Below, in pieces: positions 27,487 to 35,938 of a DNA stretch of 64,000 nt. The DNA lies in the NCBI GenBank assembly GCA_007750655.1, contig CP036290.1, forward strand, positions 434,001-498,000, in the 5' to 3' direction. Both the position numbers and the translations under genes were made by a program. Source of the stretch: Rohdeia mirabilis. GTDB taxonomy: Bacteria; Planctomycetota; UBA1135; GCA-002686595. The notes beneath the pieces are model-generated. The model saw nothing but the letters and a program-made list of their open reading frames with translations, made no database searches and was not told the origin of the DNA. The stretch's first letter is position 1, and every line of letters begins with the position of its first letter.

Positions 27487-29775
27487 CTGCGCGTCCTCGC
27501 CTTTGCCGCGGTGCTCGCCCTGCTCGGCGTCATTGTGTTCGTTCTCACGCGGCCGGGCGGCGACCTGGAGTCGCTCGCAGCAGGCGACGCGGGGGCGGCG
27601 GAGGACGAGTCCGTGCTCGAGTCCGTCGAGCTCGCGGATGACGCGACGCTCGACGATGCGCCGGACTCGGTCGAGATCGCCGACATCGAGCCACTCTCCG
27701 ACCGTGCCGCCCTCGCCACCGACGGGCCGTGGAGCGACTGGATCGCACCGCTCGACCACACCGGCGCGCCGATCGCGTCGTTCGAGGTGGCCGTGGTCGC
27801 ACGCGGCGGATCGCGCACCACGCACGCGAGCGACGACGCGCTGGTTCGCGACCTCGTTCCCGCTGGCGGCGTGCTCGTGGTGGTCGCGGACGGTCACTGT
27901 CCGCGCTTCGTGGACGTGGATCGGTTGCGCGAGCTCGGCGAGGGCCCGCACGAGCTGCCACTCGCACCCAGCGCGACCGTGCGGCTGACCGCGAACACCG
28001 ACTCGCCGTGGTACCGCGACGTTCTGTTCGTGCAGGTCGGGGCGTCGGAGCGACGAGAGACCACGCCCGCGAACCGTCTGGTCCACGAACGCTTCCGTGC
28101 GGAGGCGGGTGTGATCCTCCCGGCCGAGTTCCGGGAGCAGGCGATGGCCACGATGCGACCGGACGAGGACGAGTACTCGCGCTTCGCTCTCGATCTCCAG
28201 GGGCTGGCTCGCGGAGACGCGAGTGCGGAGGCGCACGCCCACATCCTCGCGCGGCTGCGGGGCTCGCAGCACTTCGGACCCGCGACAGCCCCGATCGGCG
28301 TCGACGCCTCTCGAGCCGGGTCGCTCGAACGTCGCGCCACAGCGCCGCACCACCAGGTGTGGAGCATTCGGCGCGCGGTGGATCCCATCGAGTTGCCGCT
28401 CGAGATGGAGTGGGTCCTGGCGGGTGATGTGGTCGTCGTAGACGCCGCATCAGCAGGTGCGATGCGGATGACGGGTCCGGACGGTGCTTTCGACCGCGCA
28501 GCGGGGTCGGGCTTCGACAGCGCGCGGCGCGTGGAGTCCCGCGTCACCCTGGAGCCTGGCGATGTGGCTCACTTCGAGGTGGATTTCACGCCCTACGCGG
28601 AGATCCGTGGACAGGTCCCGGCCGAAGCGCAGGACGTTCTCATCAGCATCGCCGCCGAGAAGCGTGCAACGACGGGTGAGGTGCAAGGGAGCTCGAGGTT
28701 CTCCTTCTCGAATCCTTCCGAGACAGGAGCCTTCACCACAGGACCGATCACTCCAGGCTTCTTCGTCGTCGACGTAAAGTGGACCGCGGCAGATGCTGAA
28801 CAGGTCTACGTGCGTCGCGCCGTCGACCTGACTGAGGGCGGCGTGCACGACATGGGCCTGGTCGATGGCGAAGGTGGTCCGACTCTGGTGATCGAACCGC
28901 GCTTCTTCGATCCTTCGACCGGTCGAGACTGGACGGCGGAGGACGTGCAAGGAGCAGAGCTTCGAATTGTGCTCGATCTCGGCCAATCTGGCCTGAAGGC
29001 GTCCAACAAGACGATTGGACTGCGGGTCCAAGAGGATCCGACGCGACCGCTCGAGGTTCGTGGCTTGCCCAGTGGTGATCTGACTGTGCGCGTCGTCGGA
29101 GTTGGTGCGCGCGACTCTGCATTCGTCTCCGATCAGGTCGATGCGCTGGAAGTGACGCTCACGGGCGAGGTCCACGTGCCGATCGACATTCCACTACGAC
29201 GGATCGGCACCGCGCACTTCGTCGTCGCGAGCCCCGTGCCGGTCGGTGAGCGTGCGCATCTTCCGCACGCGTTCTCGTCGCGGCCGGACGGCTCCAACCT
29301 AAGAGTCGTCCCCCTCGAACACGTGCCCGGAACCGATACGTTCGAGGGCGAGATCTCGCGCGGCGCCGGGCCCCTGCGGATCGACGCGATCTGGACCGAC
29401 ACGCTCGTGGTGGACGGAGAGGACGACGTGCACCGTTCCTGGACGGCGACCACGACGATCGACGTGCGCGCCGGGGAGTCGAACAGGTTCGATCTTCGGC
29501 TCGCCGAGTCCGCGCGCGCGCTCCTTCCGGCCCATGTCTTGCCACCTACGCCACGGAAGCGGGGACGCGCCGCTGAGACCCCCGTGCAGGTCAGGCTCTT
29601 CCTGGCGGACTCACCGGATGGAATTCGGCTCGGCGAGTGCACGGGGTGGATCGACGGGCGCCCGCACGTCCACGGACTCCTGCCGAACCGGCCGTACCGC
29701 TTTCGCAGCGAGCGCGACGTCTGGATCGAGTTCGTGACCGGCGGGCCCGGATCGCTCGTGACCGTGGACGAATGA
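27481..29775 (+). CDS. Array paralogue 9: membrane-anchored surface protein, unknown function
   Basis: This 764-residue protein has an anchor at about 5-23 (V-L-A-F-A-A-V-L-A-L-L-G-V-I-V-F-V-L). The first domain reads P-W-S-D-W-I-A-P-L-D-H-T-G-A-P-I and reaches G-H-C-P-R-F-V-D-V. The middle has V-H-D-M-G-L-V-D then L-V-I-E-P-R-F-F. The C-terminal module L-L-P-N-R-P-Y-R-F is followed by a short insertion before T-G-G-P-G-S-L-V. It closes the uninterrupted run of nine. A stretch with more A/T-rich third positions (about 28600-29150) differs from its neighbours and may mark a recombined segment. Function unknown. Confidence 0.83.
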   Translation: MKLRVLAFAAVLALLGVIVFVLTRPGGDLESLAAGDAGAAEDESVLESVELADDATLDDAPDSVEIADIEPLSDRAALATDGPWSDWIAPLDHTGAPIASFEVAVVARGGSRTTHASDDALVRDLVPAGGVLVVVADGHCPRFVDVDRLRELGEGPHELPLAPSATVRLTANTDSPWYRDVLFVQVGASERRETTPANRLVHERFRAEAGVILPAEFREQAMATMRPDEDEYSRFALDLQGLARGDASAEAHAHILARLRGSQHFGPATAPIGVDASRAGSLERRATAPHHQVWSIRRAVDPIELPLEMEWVLAGDVVVVDAASAGAMRMTGPDGAFDRAAGSGFDSARRVESRVTLEPGDVAHFEVDFTPYAEIRGQVPAEAQDVLISIAAEKRATTGEVQGSSRFSFSNPSETGAFTTGPITPGFFVVDVKWTAADAEQVYVRRAVDLTEGGVHDMGLVDGEGGPTLVIEPRFFDPSTGRDWTAEDVQGAELRIVLDLGQSGLKASNKTIGLRVQEDPTRPLEVRGLPSGDLTVRVVGVGARDSAFVSDQVDALEVTLTGEVHVPIDIPLRRIGTAHFVVASPVPVGERAHLPHAFSSRPDGSNLRVVPLEHVPGTDTFEGEISRGAGPLRIDAIWTDTLVVDGEDDVHRSWTATTTIDVRAGESNRFDLRLAESARALLPAHVLPPTPRKRGRAAETPVQVRLFLADSPDGIRLGECTGWIDGRPHVHGLLPNRPYRFRSERDVWIEFVTGGPGSLVTVDE

Positions 29776-30064
29776 CCCACGGTGTGCGCGGGTGCGCGCC
29801 GGAGAATCGCCCCGAACCGAACGCCCGTTCGCTCCAGACCGAACCCCGCCGGCTCCACGTCCCCAACCGGCGCGTCGGCCCGGCGTAGGCCCGCCGTCGC
29901 TCGTCGCGGCGCCACGAACCCATCCGATCCCGCTCGCCACGCACGTCGCGCAGCGCCCACATCCGCCGCCACACGAGCACGCGGATCGTCGGGACCGCGT
30001 CGATCGCCGGAGTCCTTCCGGCCGGCGACACGACCCGACCCAGCGCGATCCACGCGCGACGCAC
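29776..30064. other. 289-bp spacer without a supported gene
   Basis: The plus-strand frame of the next gene is open here. However, it is Arg/Pro-rich and its third codon positions hold many A and T, unlike the strong GC3 of the adjoining genes, so I treat it as non-coding. No promoter box or hairpin stands out. Confidence 0.5.
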
Positions 30065-31795
30065 GTGTTCAACGGAACGCCCCGGTCCGCGCTCGTCGAG
30101 GCGCGCTGCTCCCTGCCCGCTGTTGCCGATCCGTCGCGCGCGGCGGCGAACGTGCGCTTCGAGACGCTGGCCCCCGACGGGACCTGGCAGCACGACGCGA
30201 GCCAGGGAGCGGGTCGGGCCTTCACGTCACTCGGGCGGCTCGGAGCGCGCCGGCGGTTGGTCGCGAGTTGGCGCGAGCCGGAGCTCGGTGTCGTCGTCGT
30301 GGTGCGCGAGTTCGACTCGCCGACCGCGGCGCCCAGCCCGCGCGTTCTCGACCTCGGCGAACTCGAAGCGCCCGACTCGGAGCCGTGTCAGGTGCGCCTG
30401 ATCCCGAGTCGGCCGATGCCCGCCGCGGCCGTGACCCGTCCCGCAGCGGGTCGTTCGTCGCAGTTCGCGGCGACCGACCTCGACGCCGAGCGCGCCCGCG
30501 TCCTGCACCGCTCACGTGTTCGCATCGAGCTCGACGGGCCGCTCGACGCACCGTCTCGCGTGCGCGCGCGACACGTGTTCGACGTTCGACCGGGACCGCT
30601 GGATCGCTTGGTCGGCCTGCGCACGGGTCGCTATCGCGCGCGGCTCGTGTCCGCTCGGTTGCACGAGTCGGACGCGCCGAAATGGCTCGTTCGCGGCGCC
30701 CCGTCCAGCCCCGAAGCGCTCGCCGAAGCAGCGTTCGGTGAATCGCCGTCGTCCACCGCGCGCAGCGCCCGCTCCGCTCCGACGCAGGTCGCGCCGGCGT
30801 CCGCGCCCGCCTCGCACGATTCGATCGTGACGATCCCCTCCAACGGCGGCACCGTCGACGTCGCCCTCGAGGTCGTGCCCGGCGCCCAGGTCGAGATCGG
30901 GGGCATGGGGTCGCGCGCGCGACTGACCTGGCTGCGCGCCACCGACGTCGCGACCGACGTCGAGCATGCGCCGCCCGTCGCCGCGGGCCCGGATCTCGAC
31001 GGCACGGTGGCGCTCGCGCTGCCGGAAGGCACCTGGGATCTTCGCTGCGCGTTCGACGCGGAAGGGGCGCACGGTTCGCCGCGTCGCGCCCGTGTCCGCG
31101 TGACCGTGCAGCAGGGCCGGCGGGCGAGCGAGGTCCTGGCGTGGGAGGAGGTGGAGCCCGAGCCGTCGCGCGGGTCGCGGCGCGCACCCGCGCTGGCACT
31201 CGTCGCCGCACTGCTCGTCGCGGGCGTGGCCTACTGGGTCGGCAGGACGAGCGGAGTCGTCACGGAGCGCGGGCTCGTTCCTGTTGCGATCGAACTCCCC
31301 GACGCGCTCGAGCCCGAGGACATGCCGCGGTGGATGCGCCTGATCGCGATCGACCGCTCCGGTGACCGCGTCCGACTCCTGCACGACGGTCGCGTCGACG
31401 AGTCCCGCAGCGGCACCATCGAGCTGCCGTACGGTTCGTGGGAAGTGGTCGCGTTCGCGGGCCGTTCACTGATCGAACCGAGTCTGCGCGAAGCGGTCAG
31501 TCGCACGTTCGTGGCCTCCGTGAGCTTCGACGTCACCTCCGCGACGTCGCCCGAGCAACGCCTCGTCCTCGAGCCGGCCGCGCTCGCCGTCGTCGGCGCC
31601 GGCGGGGCCTACGCACTCGCCGACTGGCCGCCGGCCGCCCGCGCCCTGTGGCCGCTCGGTCGCGTCGAGGATCGCGACGCCCGCATCCAACCGCTCTTCC
31701 CGAACCTCGCGCACGTGGCGCTCGACGGATCGTCGCGCGTGCGCGCGGGCGCCGGGCGCGCGGTGGGTACGCGCACGTCGCATCTGCGGCGGTAG
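30065..31795 (+). CDS. Divergent array-related protein with an internal membrane segment
   Basis: About 576 residues from GTG 30065, a start chosen because GC3 rises sharply there; the true start is uncertain. No N-terminal signal is visible. Residues 1-370 are beta-rich (V-R-I-E-L-D-G, G-T-V-D-V-A-L-E-V-V-P-G-A-Q-V-E-I). A single membrane helix lies at about 375-394 (A-L-A-L-V-A-A-L-L-V-A-G-V-A-Y-W), followed by about 180 residues. Near the end P-L-F-P-N-L-A-H-V and V-R-A-G-A-G align loosely with the array C-terminal module. With the helix in the middle, the topology must differ from the anchored paralogues. Function unknown. Confidence 0.6.
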   Translation: MFNGTPRSALVEARCSLPAVADPSRAAANVRFETLAPDGTWQHDASQGAGRAFTSLGRLGARRRLVASWREPELGVVVVVREFDSPTAAPSPRVLDLGELEAPDSEPCQVRLIPSRPMPAAAVTRPAAGRSSQFAATDLDAERARVLHRSRVRIELDGPLDAPSRVRARHVFDVRPGPLDRLVGLRTGRYRARLVSARLHESDAPKWLVRGAPSSPEALAEAAFGESPSSTARSARSAPTQVAPASAPASHDSIVTIPSNGGTVDVALEVVPGAQVEIGGMGSRARLTWLRATDVATDVEHAPPVAAGPDLDGTVALALPEGTWDLRCAFDAEGAHGSPRRARVRVTVQQGRRASEVLAWEEVEPEPSRGSRRAPALALVAALLVAGVAYWVGRTSGVVTERGLVPVAIELPDALEPEDMPRWMRLIAIDRSGDRVRLLHDGRVDESRSGTIELPYGSWEVVAFAGRSLIEPSLREAVSRTFVASVSFDVTSATSPEQRLVLEPAALAVVGAGGAYALADWPPAARALWPLGRVEDRDARIQPLFPNLAHVALDGSSRVRAGAGRAVGTRTSHLRR

Positions 31796-31874
31796 CGTGC
31801 CTCGAACCCACATGTGCGTCGCGTTCCGGAGCGACGCGCGCGCTCCGAGATCCAGATCCCTCACGAGTCCATCC

Positions 31875-32600
31875 ATGCAGCACCGTCTCGCTCTCGTCCT
31901 GCTCACCGCGCTCGCCGGATGCCACGCGCCCGCGCCCACTTCCGAGGCCGCGCCGACCGAACCGGTGCGCGTCGCGGTCACCGTGCTGCCGCCCGACGGA
32001 CGCGTGCTCCGGCCCATGGACCATCGGATGACGGGTCTCGCGCTCGAACGAACGAGCGGCGAGGTGCGCGTCCTCGCGGCCGAGGGCGAGTGGGACGGCG
32101 CGCCGGTGGGGACGGCGACCGAGCTCGAGGGTTGGTTCGAACTGGAGCCGGGAACCTGGGACCTGTTCGTAACGGCGCAGCTCGGACAGTGGTACCTGGG
32201 GGGATTCGAAGCGGGCCGCGGCGGCGCGGATCCCACAGAGACCGAGCCGCACTGGGACGAGCTCGCCGGGCTCTCCTACTGCGGCGCGGGTGCGGTGGAG
32301 GTCGGCGGCGAGGCTGGAGGCGAGGAGATGCTCCGACCCGATCGCCCCGCGACCGTCGTTCGACTGCGCGAAGCGGCCGTGGTGCTGCTCGACGCCTCGG
32401 CGCTCGGACTGTCCACTCGCGACGTGGACGTCGAGCCCGTCGATGCACCCGTCTTCCCCGGCGCCCACCTGTGGGGTTGGTGGGCGAAGTACGACCCCGC
32501 GCCGATCAACGGCCTCGTGCCCGACGCCGAGTACCGCGTCGTGGGGACCGACATCACGTTCCGCACGGGTCCGCCGGGATCGGTCGTCGCGTTCCCGTGA
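31875..32600 (+). CDS. Short lipoprotein carrying the array C-terminal module
   Basis: This 241-residue lipoprotein has the signal sequence L-A-L-V-L-L-T-A-L-A-G-C, with the lipidated Cys at 15, followed by a Pro/Ala/Glu-rich linker. The body has one or two beta-sandwich-like segments (F-E-L-E-P-G-T-W-D-L-F-V). The C-terminus, G-L-V-P-D-A-E-Y-R-V-V-G-T-D then F-R-T-G-P-P-G-S, is a good copy of the module that ends the 750-residue paralogues. It lacks the W-S-D/C-P-R domain. The ATG at 31875 is the only start that places a proper signal peptide. It could be a shortened paralogue or a partner protein. Confidence 0.8.
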   Translation: MQHRLALVLLTALAGCHAPAPTSEAAPTEPVRVAVTVLPPDGRVLRPMDHRMTGLALERTSGEVRVLAAEGEWDGAPVGTATELEGWFELEPGTWDLFVTAQLGQWYLGGFEAGRGGADPTETEPHWDELAGLSYCGAGAVEVGGEAGGEEMLRPDRPATVVRLREAAVVLLDASALGLSTRDVDVEPVDAPVFPGAHLWGWWAKYDPAPINGLVPDAEYRVVGTDITFRTGPPGSVVAFP

Positions 32601-32622
32601 GCGCCGACCGCGACGACGCTCC

Positions 32623-33441
32623 TCACCCCTGACACCACGGACACAGGTACAGCCGCCGCGAACCCACCTCGATGCGCTCGATGAACTCGCCACAACGACG
32701 GCAGGGCGCGTCGGCGCGACCGAACACCGCGTGGCGCCAGGTGCGGCGCGGCTCGCCGTTCGCCTTGGCATCGGCGACGAACTCAGGCTCTTCGGTCGTG
32801 CCGCCGGTGGTGTACGCGCGTTTCGTGATCGAGCGGATCAGGCGTGCGAGGGTCGTGCGCTGTTCGTCGCAAAGGTCGCACGGGCGCAGGCTCGGGTGCA
32901 GGCCGGCGAAGAACAGGATCTCGCTGCGCAGGTAGTTGCCGAGGCCGGCGACGAAGGACTGGTCGAGCAGCAGCGCACCGAGTGATCGCCGCTCGAACCG
33001 CTTGGACGCGAGCCGCTTCGCGATCACGCGCGGCGGCGTGCCCTCGTCGAGCACGTCGGGGCCGAGCTTGGCGATGAACGGGTGCGCGTCCACCGCGTCC
33101 GCGTCGAGCAGCTCGATCTCGGACGCGCTGTACAACAGCGCCCACTTCGACTCCGTCTCGAGCGCGACCCGCAACGAACGCCCCGTGCGCGGCGGCTTCC
33201 CCGCGGCGACCACGTACCAGCGGCCGTACAGCTGGTTGTGGCTGTAGAGCACGCGCCCAGTGTCGAAGCGCGTGAGCAGCGCCTTGCCCCGCGGCCGCAC
33301 CGACTCCACGCGCGCGCCGATCAGCTCGTTCGCGTAGGGCTCGAGTCGCGTGGGCCCGAAGCGCACATTCACCAGCTCGCGACCCACGATGCCCTCGGCG
33401 ATGCGGTCGGCGGCGCGGCGGATCTCGGGACCTTCGGGCAT
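32623..33441 (-). CDS. nei: Endonuclease VIII-like DNA glycosylase (Nei)
   Basis: This 272-residue base-excision repair enzyme of the Fpg/Nei family has the N-terminus M-P-E-G-P-E-I-R, carrying the catalytic Pro2 and Glu3. P-E-G rather than P-E-L points to the Nei branch, which removes oxidised pyrimidines. Central V-A-G-L-G-N-Y-L-R-S-E-I-L-F is the helix-two-turn-helix with its conserved Asn. A zinc finger C247-x2-C250...C267-x2-C270 closes the protein. It is divergent from the GNAT gene across 96 bp and convergent with the lipoprotein gene, with 22 bp between stops. Confidence 0.93.
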   Translation of the reverse strand: MPEGPEIRRAADRIAEGIVGRELVNVRFGPTRLEPYANELIGARVESVRPRGKALLTRFDTGRVLYSHNQLYGRWYVVAAGKPPRTGRSLRVALETESKWALLYSASEIELLDADAVDAHPFIAKLGPDVLDEGTPPRVIAKRLASKRFERRSLGALLLDQSFVAGLGNYLRSEILFFAGLHPSLRPCDLCDEQRTTLARLIRSITKRAYTTGGTTEEPEFVADAKANGEPRRTWRHAVFGRADAPCRRCGEFIERIEVGSRRLYLCPWCQG

Positions 33442-33525
33442 GCCAGGTGCGTTCGGGCCGCGAACCCTTGTGGATGTGCTGCTCGGCGACCGACGTCCGC
33501 GCGAGACCCGGCCCGTCCGACTTCC

Positions 33526-33531
33526 TATCCT
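33526..33531 (+). promoter_or_regulatory. -10-like box TATCCT, leaderless type
   Basis: TATCCT ends 6 nt before the ATG at 33538 and supports that start over the much longer open frame upstream, which overlaps nei. Confidence 0.55.
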
Positions 33532-33537
33532 CCGACC

Positions 33538-34074
33538 ATGCCCAGCGCCCCCAAGACCCTGCGCACCGAGCGCCTGCACCTGCACGTGTGGGACGACACG
33601 GACGCGCCCGAACTGCGCGCGCTGCTCGATGCGAACGACGCGCACCTGCGGCCGTGGATCCCGTTCATGCGGCACGAGCCGCGCGACCTCGCCGGGACGC
33701 GCGAGGTCATCGCGAGCTGTCGCGCGAGTTTCGACGCCGGCGAGCACTACCGGTACGCGGTGCGCGAACGCGAGAACGGCGCACTGGTGGGCGAGACGAT
33801 GCTGATCGGGCGTGGGCCCGCGGGGTCGATGGAGGCCGGCTACTGGCTCGACGCGGGGGCGGTGGGGAAGGGCTATGCGACCGAGGCGACCGCGGCACTC
33901 GTTCCCGTCGCGTTCGACGTCCTGGGGCTCGAGTGGGTCGAGCTGCACTGCGACGTGCGCAACGACGCGAGCATCGCCGTGGCCAGGAGATTGGGTGCGG
34001 TGCGCGTGCGCGTCGACCGCATCGAGGAGGACGGGCGCGCCGTGGACCTGGGGATCTGGCGCATCGATCGCTGA
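33538..34074 (+). CDS. GNAT N-acetyltransferase, RimJ/RimL type
   Basis: This 178-residue enzyme has the GCN5-related fold. L-R-T-E-R-L-H-L-H-V-W opens the first strand as in ribosomal-protein N-acetyltransferases. R-P-W-I-P-F-M follows, and the acetyl-CoA loop G-K-G-Y-A-T-E-A lies at about 110-117. V-E-L-H-C-D-V-R-N-D-A-S-I-A-V-A-R-R-L-G is the typical last conserved motif. It should transfer an acetyl group from acetyl-CoA to an amine, perhaps an N-terminal amine, but the substrate is unknown. It has its own promoter, divergent from nei. Confidence 0.9.
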   Translation: MPSAPKTLRTERLHLHVWDDTDAPELRALLDANDAHLRPWIPFMRHEPRDLAGTREVIASCRASFDAGEHYRYAVRERENGALVGETMLIGRGPAGSMEAGYWLDAGAVGKGYATEATAALVPVAFDVLGLEWVELHCDVRNDASIAVARRLGAVRVRVDRIEEDGRAVDLGIWRIDR

Positions 34075-34203
34075 GCGCGTCGCGGCGTCCCACGGGCCCT
34101 GGGTGGGGGCGCGGGGCGGGGTCGCGCGTCCGCTCCACAAAGATCCGAGTTCGTCTCGGGTGAGCCGAGCGGGCGGTCCGAAGGCTCCGAGACCCTCGGC
34201 TCC

Positions 34204-35895
34204 ATGCAGATCTCCGGCACCTCGCCCAACTCCTCGATCAACTCGTCCATGTACATCGCCCCCGCGGGCGGTGGCGGGCGTGCGTCGTCGTTCAGCTCGG
34301 CTCCCGCCGCGGTGGGCCTCGATCCGGCCGCGTTCCTGGGCGAGCTCGGCGACCTGCGCGATGCCCTGCGCGGGCTGCGGCGCGTGGACGGCTCCTTCCG
34401 CGCCGGAACGACGAAGCAGGCGGCGCGCGCGACGTCGGTGGCGAGCCTCGGGCTCACGCTCACGCCGACGGCGACGACGCTGACGTCCACGGCCGAGATC
34501 AACACCACGCCGACGTCGTACACGCCCAAGGTGCCGGCGTTCTCGGGCAGTTCCAGCTCGGACCCGACGCTCGGCGGCGTCTACGACGGGAGCAACGGCG
34601 ACGACACGCTGACCTTCGTGGTCACCGACGGTGGACTCGTGGGACTGACGGGCGTGGCCGTCGAGGTGCGCGACAGCGGCGGCGGCGTGATCGACACGGT
34701 GTCGCTCGGATTCGGCGGCGCGAACGACGTCACCACGTTGTCCAACGGCCTCGAGATCGCGTTCTCGTCGGGCACGCTCAGTCTCGGCGACAGCTTCCAG
34801 GTCGAGGTCTCGGCCACGGTCGGCGAAGCACTCCAGCCCGACCGCGCGTTCGACGGGACCGGCGACGCCGCGGCCAACTTCGACAGTGGAACGACGATCA
34901 CGAACGGCTCGTTCACGGTGAACGGCGCCCAGATCGACGTCTTCGCGAACGACACGCTGAACGACGTGATCGCGCGCGTCGCGGCGTCGGGTGCGGGCGT
35001 GGACCTGGCCTACGATCCCGACACGGACTCCGTGCGCTTCACGAGCCGCACGCCGGGATCGGCGGAGTCGATCGTGGTCGCGGGCGACACGTCGGGTCTG
35101 ATCGCGGCGCTGAAGCTCGACGGCGCGAGCGAAGTGCCGGGTCTCGACTCGGAACTCGAGCGCAGCATCGACTCGGTGCCCGAACTTGCGGCGATCTCGT
35201 CGGGGACTTTCACGATCAACGGCGTGGACGTCTCGATCGACACGGCGTCGGACTCGCTCGCCGACGTGCTGGCGCGCATCGAGAGCCTCGTTCCGGGCGT
35301 GACGGCGCGCTTCGACGAGCAGAAGGGCACCGTCGTGATCGGCGGGAGCGGCGTGGACGATCTCGTGCTCGACTCGGGCGGGACGAGCTTCTTCTCGAGC
35401 GTCGGCATCGCCGCCGGCACGTTCGAGGCGCGGACCGGTCGCGGCGGCGCGAAGTTCGGCGACGTGAACGGTCTGCGCGACGGCATCACCAAACTCGTGC
35501 GCGCGCTCGAAGGCATCTTCGAGGGCGACTACACCGGTTTCGGCTCGGCCACGGTCAAGAGCACGCGGACGACCTTCGACACGATCATCGCCACCGCCTT
35601 CGACGAGGCCGTTCGCAAGCGCGGCACCGACACGCTGCGCAGCGGGCTCGGGCTGGACCTGGTGCGCGAGGAGGGTCGGACGATCGGCCTCGACCTGCGC
35701 CGCTCGCAGTTCGCTCAGGCCGCGCGCAGTTCCCCGGAGGACCTGCACGCGCTGCTGTACTCCGAGAAGGCCAAGGACGGCTTCAACGGCTTGATCGTGG
35801 GCCTCGCCGATCGCATCGACGGGCAGATCGACAGTTTCACGCGCTTCATCACGCCCTCGGGTTCGTCCGGCGGGTTGGTGAACGTGAGTGGGTGA
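34204..35895 (+). CDS. FliD-like protein with flagellin hook IN motifs
   Basis: This 563-residue protein is rich in Ser, Thr, Gly and Asp. Two flagellin hook IN motifs are visible: G-S-F-T-V-N-G-A-Q-I-D-V-F near residue 238 and G-T-F-T-I-N-G-V-D-V-S-I near 335. Each is followed by L-x-D-V-x-A-R-I/V and a beta segment, as in FliD and related hook-associated proteins. The last 120 residues (L-H-A-L-L-Y-S-E-K, L-A-D-R-I-D-G-Q-I-D-S-F) resemble the helical FliD C-terminus. The N-terminal 30 residues are unstructured and there is no signal peptide, consistent with type III export. No other flagellar gene is in the window. It is probably a filament cap or a cap-like protein. Confidence 0.7.
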   Translation: MQISGTSPNSSINSSMYIAPAGGGGRASSFSSAPAAVGLDPAAFLGELGDLRDALRGLRRVDGSFRAGTTKQAARATSVASLGLTLTPTATTLTSTAEINTTPTSYTPKVPAFSGSSSSDPTLGGVYDGSNGDDTLTFVVTDGGLVGLTGVAVEVRDSGGGVIDTVSLGFGGANDVTTLSNGLEIAFSSGTLSLGDSFQVEVSATVGEALQPDRAFDGTGDAAANFDSGTTITNGSFTVNGAQIDVFANDTLNDVIARVAASGAGVDLAYDPDTDSVRFTSRTPGSAESIVVAGDTSGLIAALKLDGASEVPGLDSELERSIDSVPELAAISSGTFTINGVDVSIDTASDSLADVLARIESLVPGVTARFDEQKGTVVIGGSGVDDLVLDSGGTSFFSSVGIAAGTFEARTGRGGAKFGDVNGLRDGITKLVRALEGIFEGDYTGFGSATVKSTRTTFDTIIATAFDEAVRKRGTDTLRSGLGLDLVREEGRTIGLDLRRSQFAQAARSSPEDLHALLYSEKAKDGFNGLIVGLADRIDGQIDSFTRFITPSGSSGGLVNVSG

Positions 35896-35926
35896 GGGGC
35901 TGTGTAGGCACCGTCGCGCACTGAAC

Positions 35927-35932
35927 TAGAGT
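35927..35932 (+). promoter_or_regulatory. -10-like box TAGAGT, leaderless type
   Basis: TAGAGT, the same hexamer as at array genes 1 and 2, ends 6 nt before the ATG at 35939. Confidence 0.55.
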
Positions 35933-35938
35933 GTCGCG

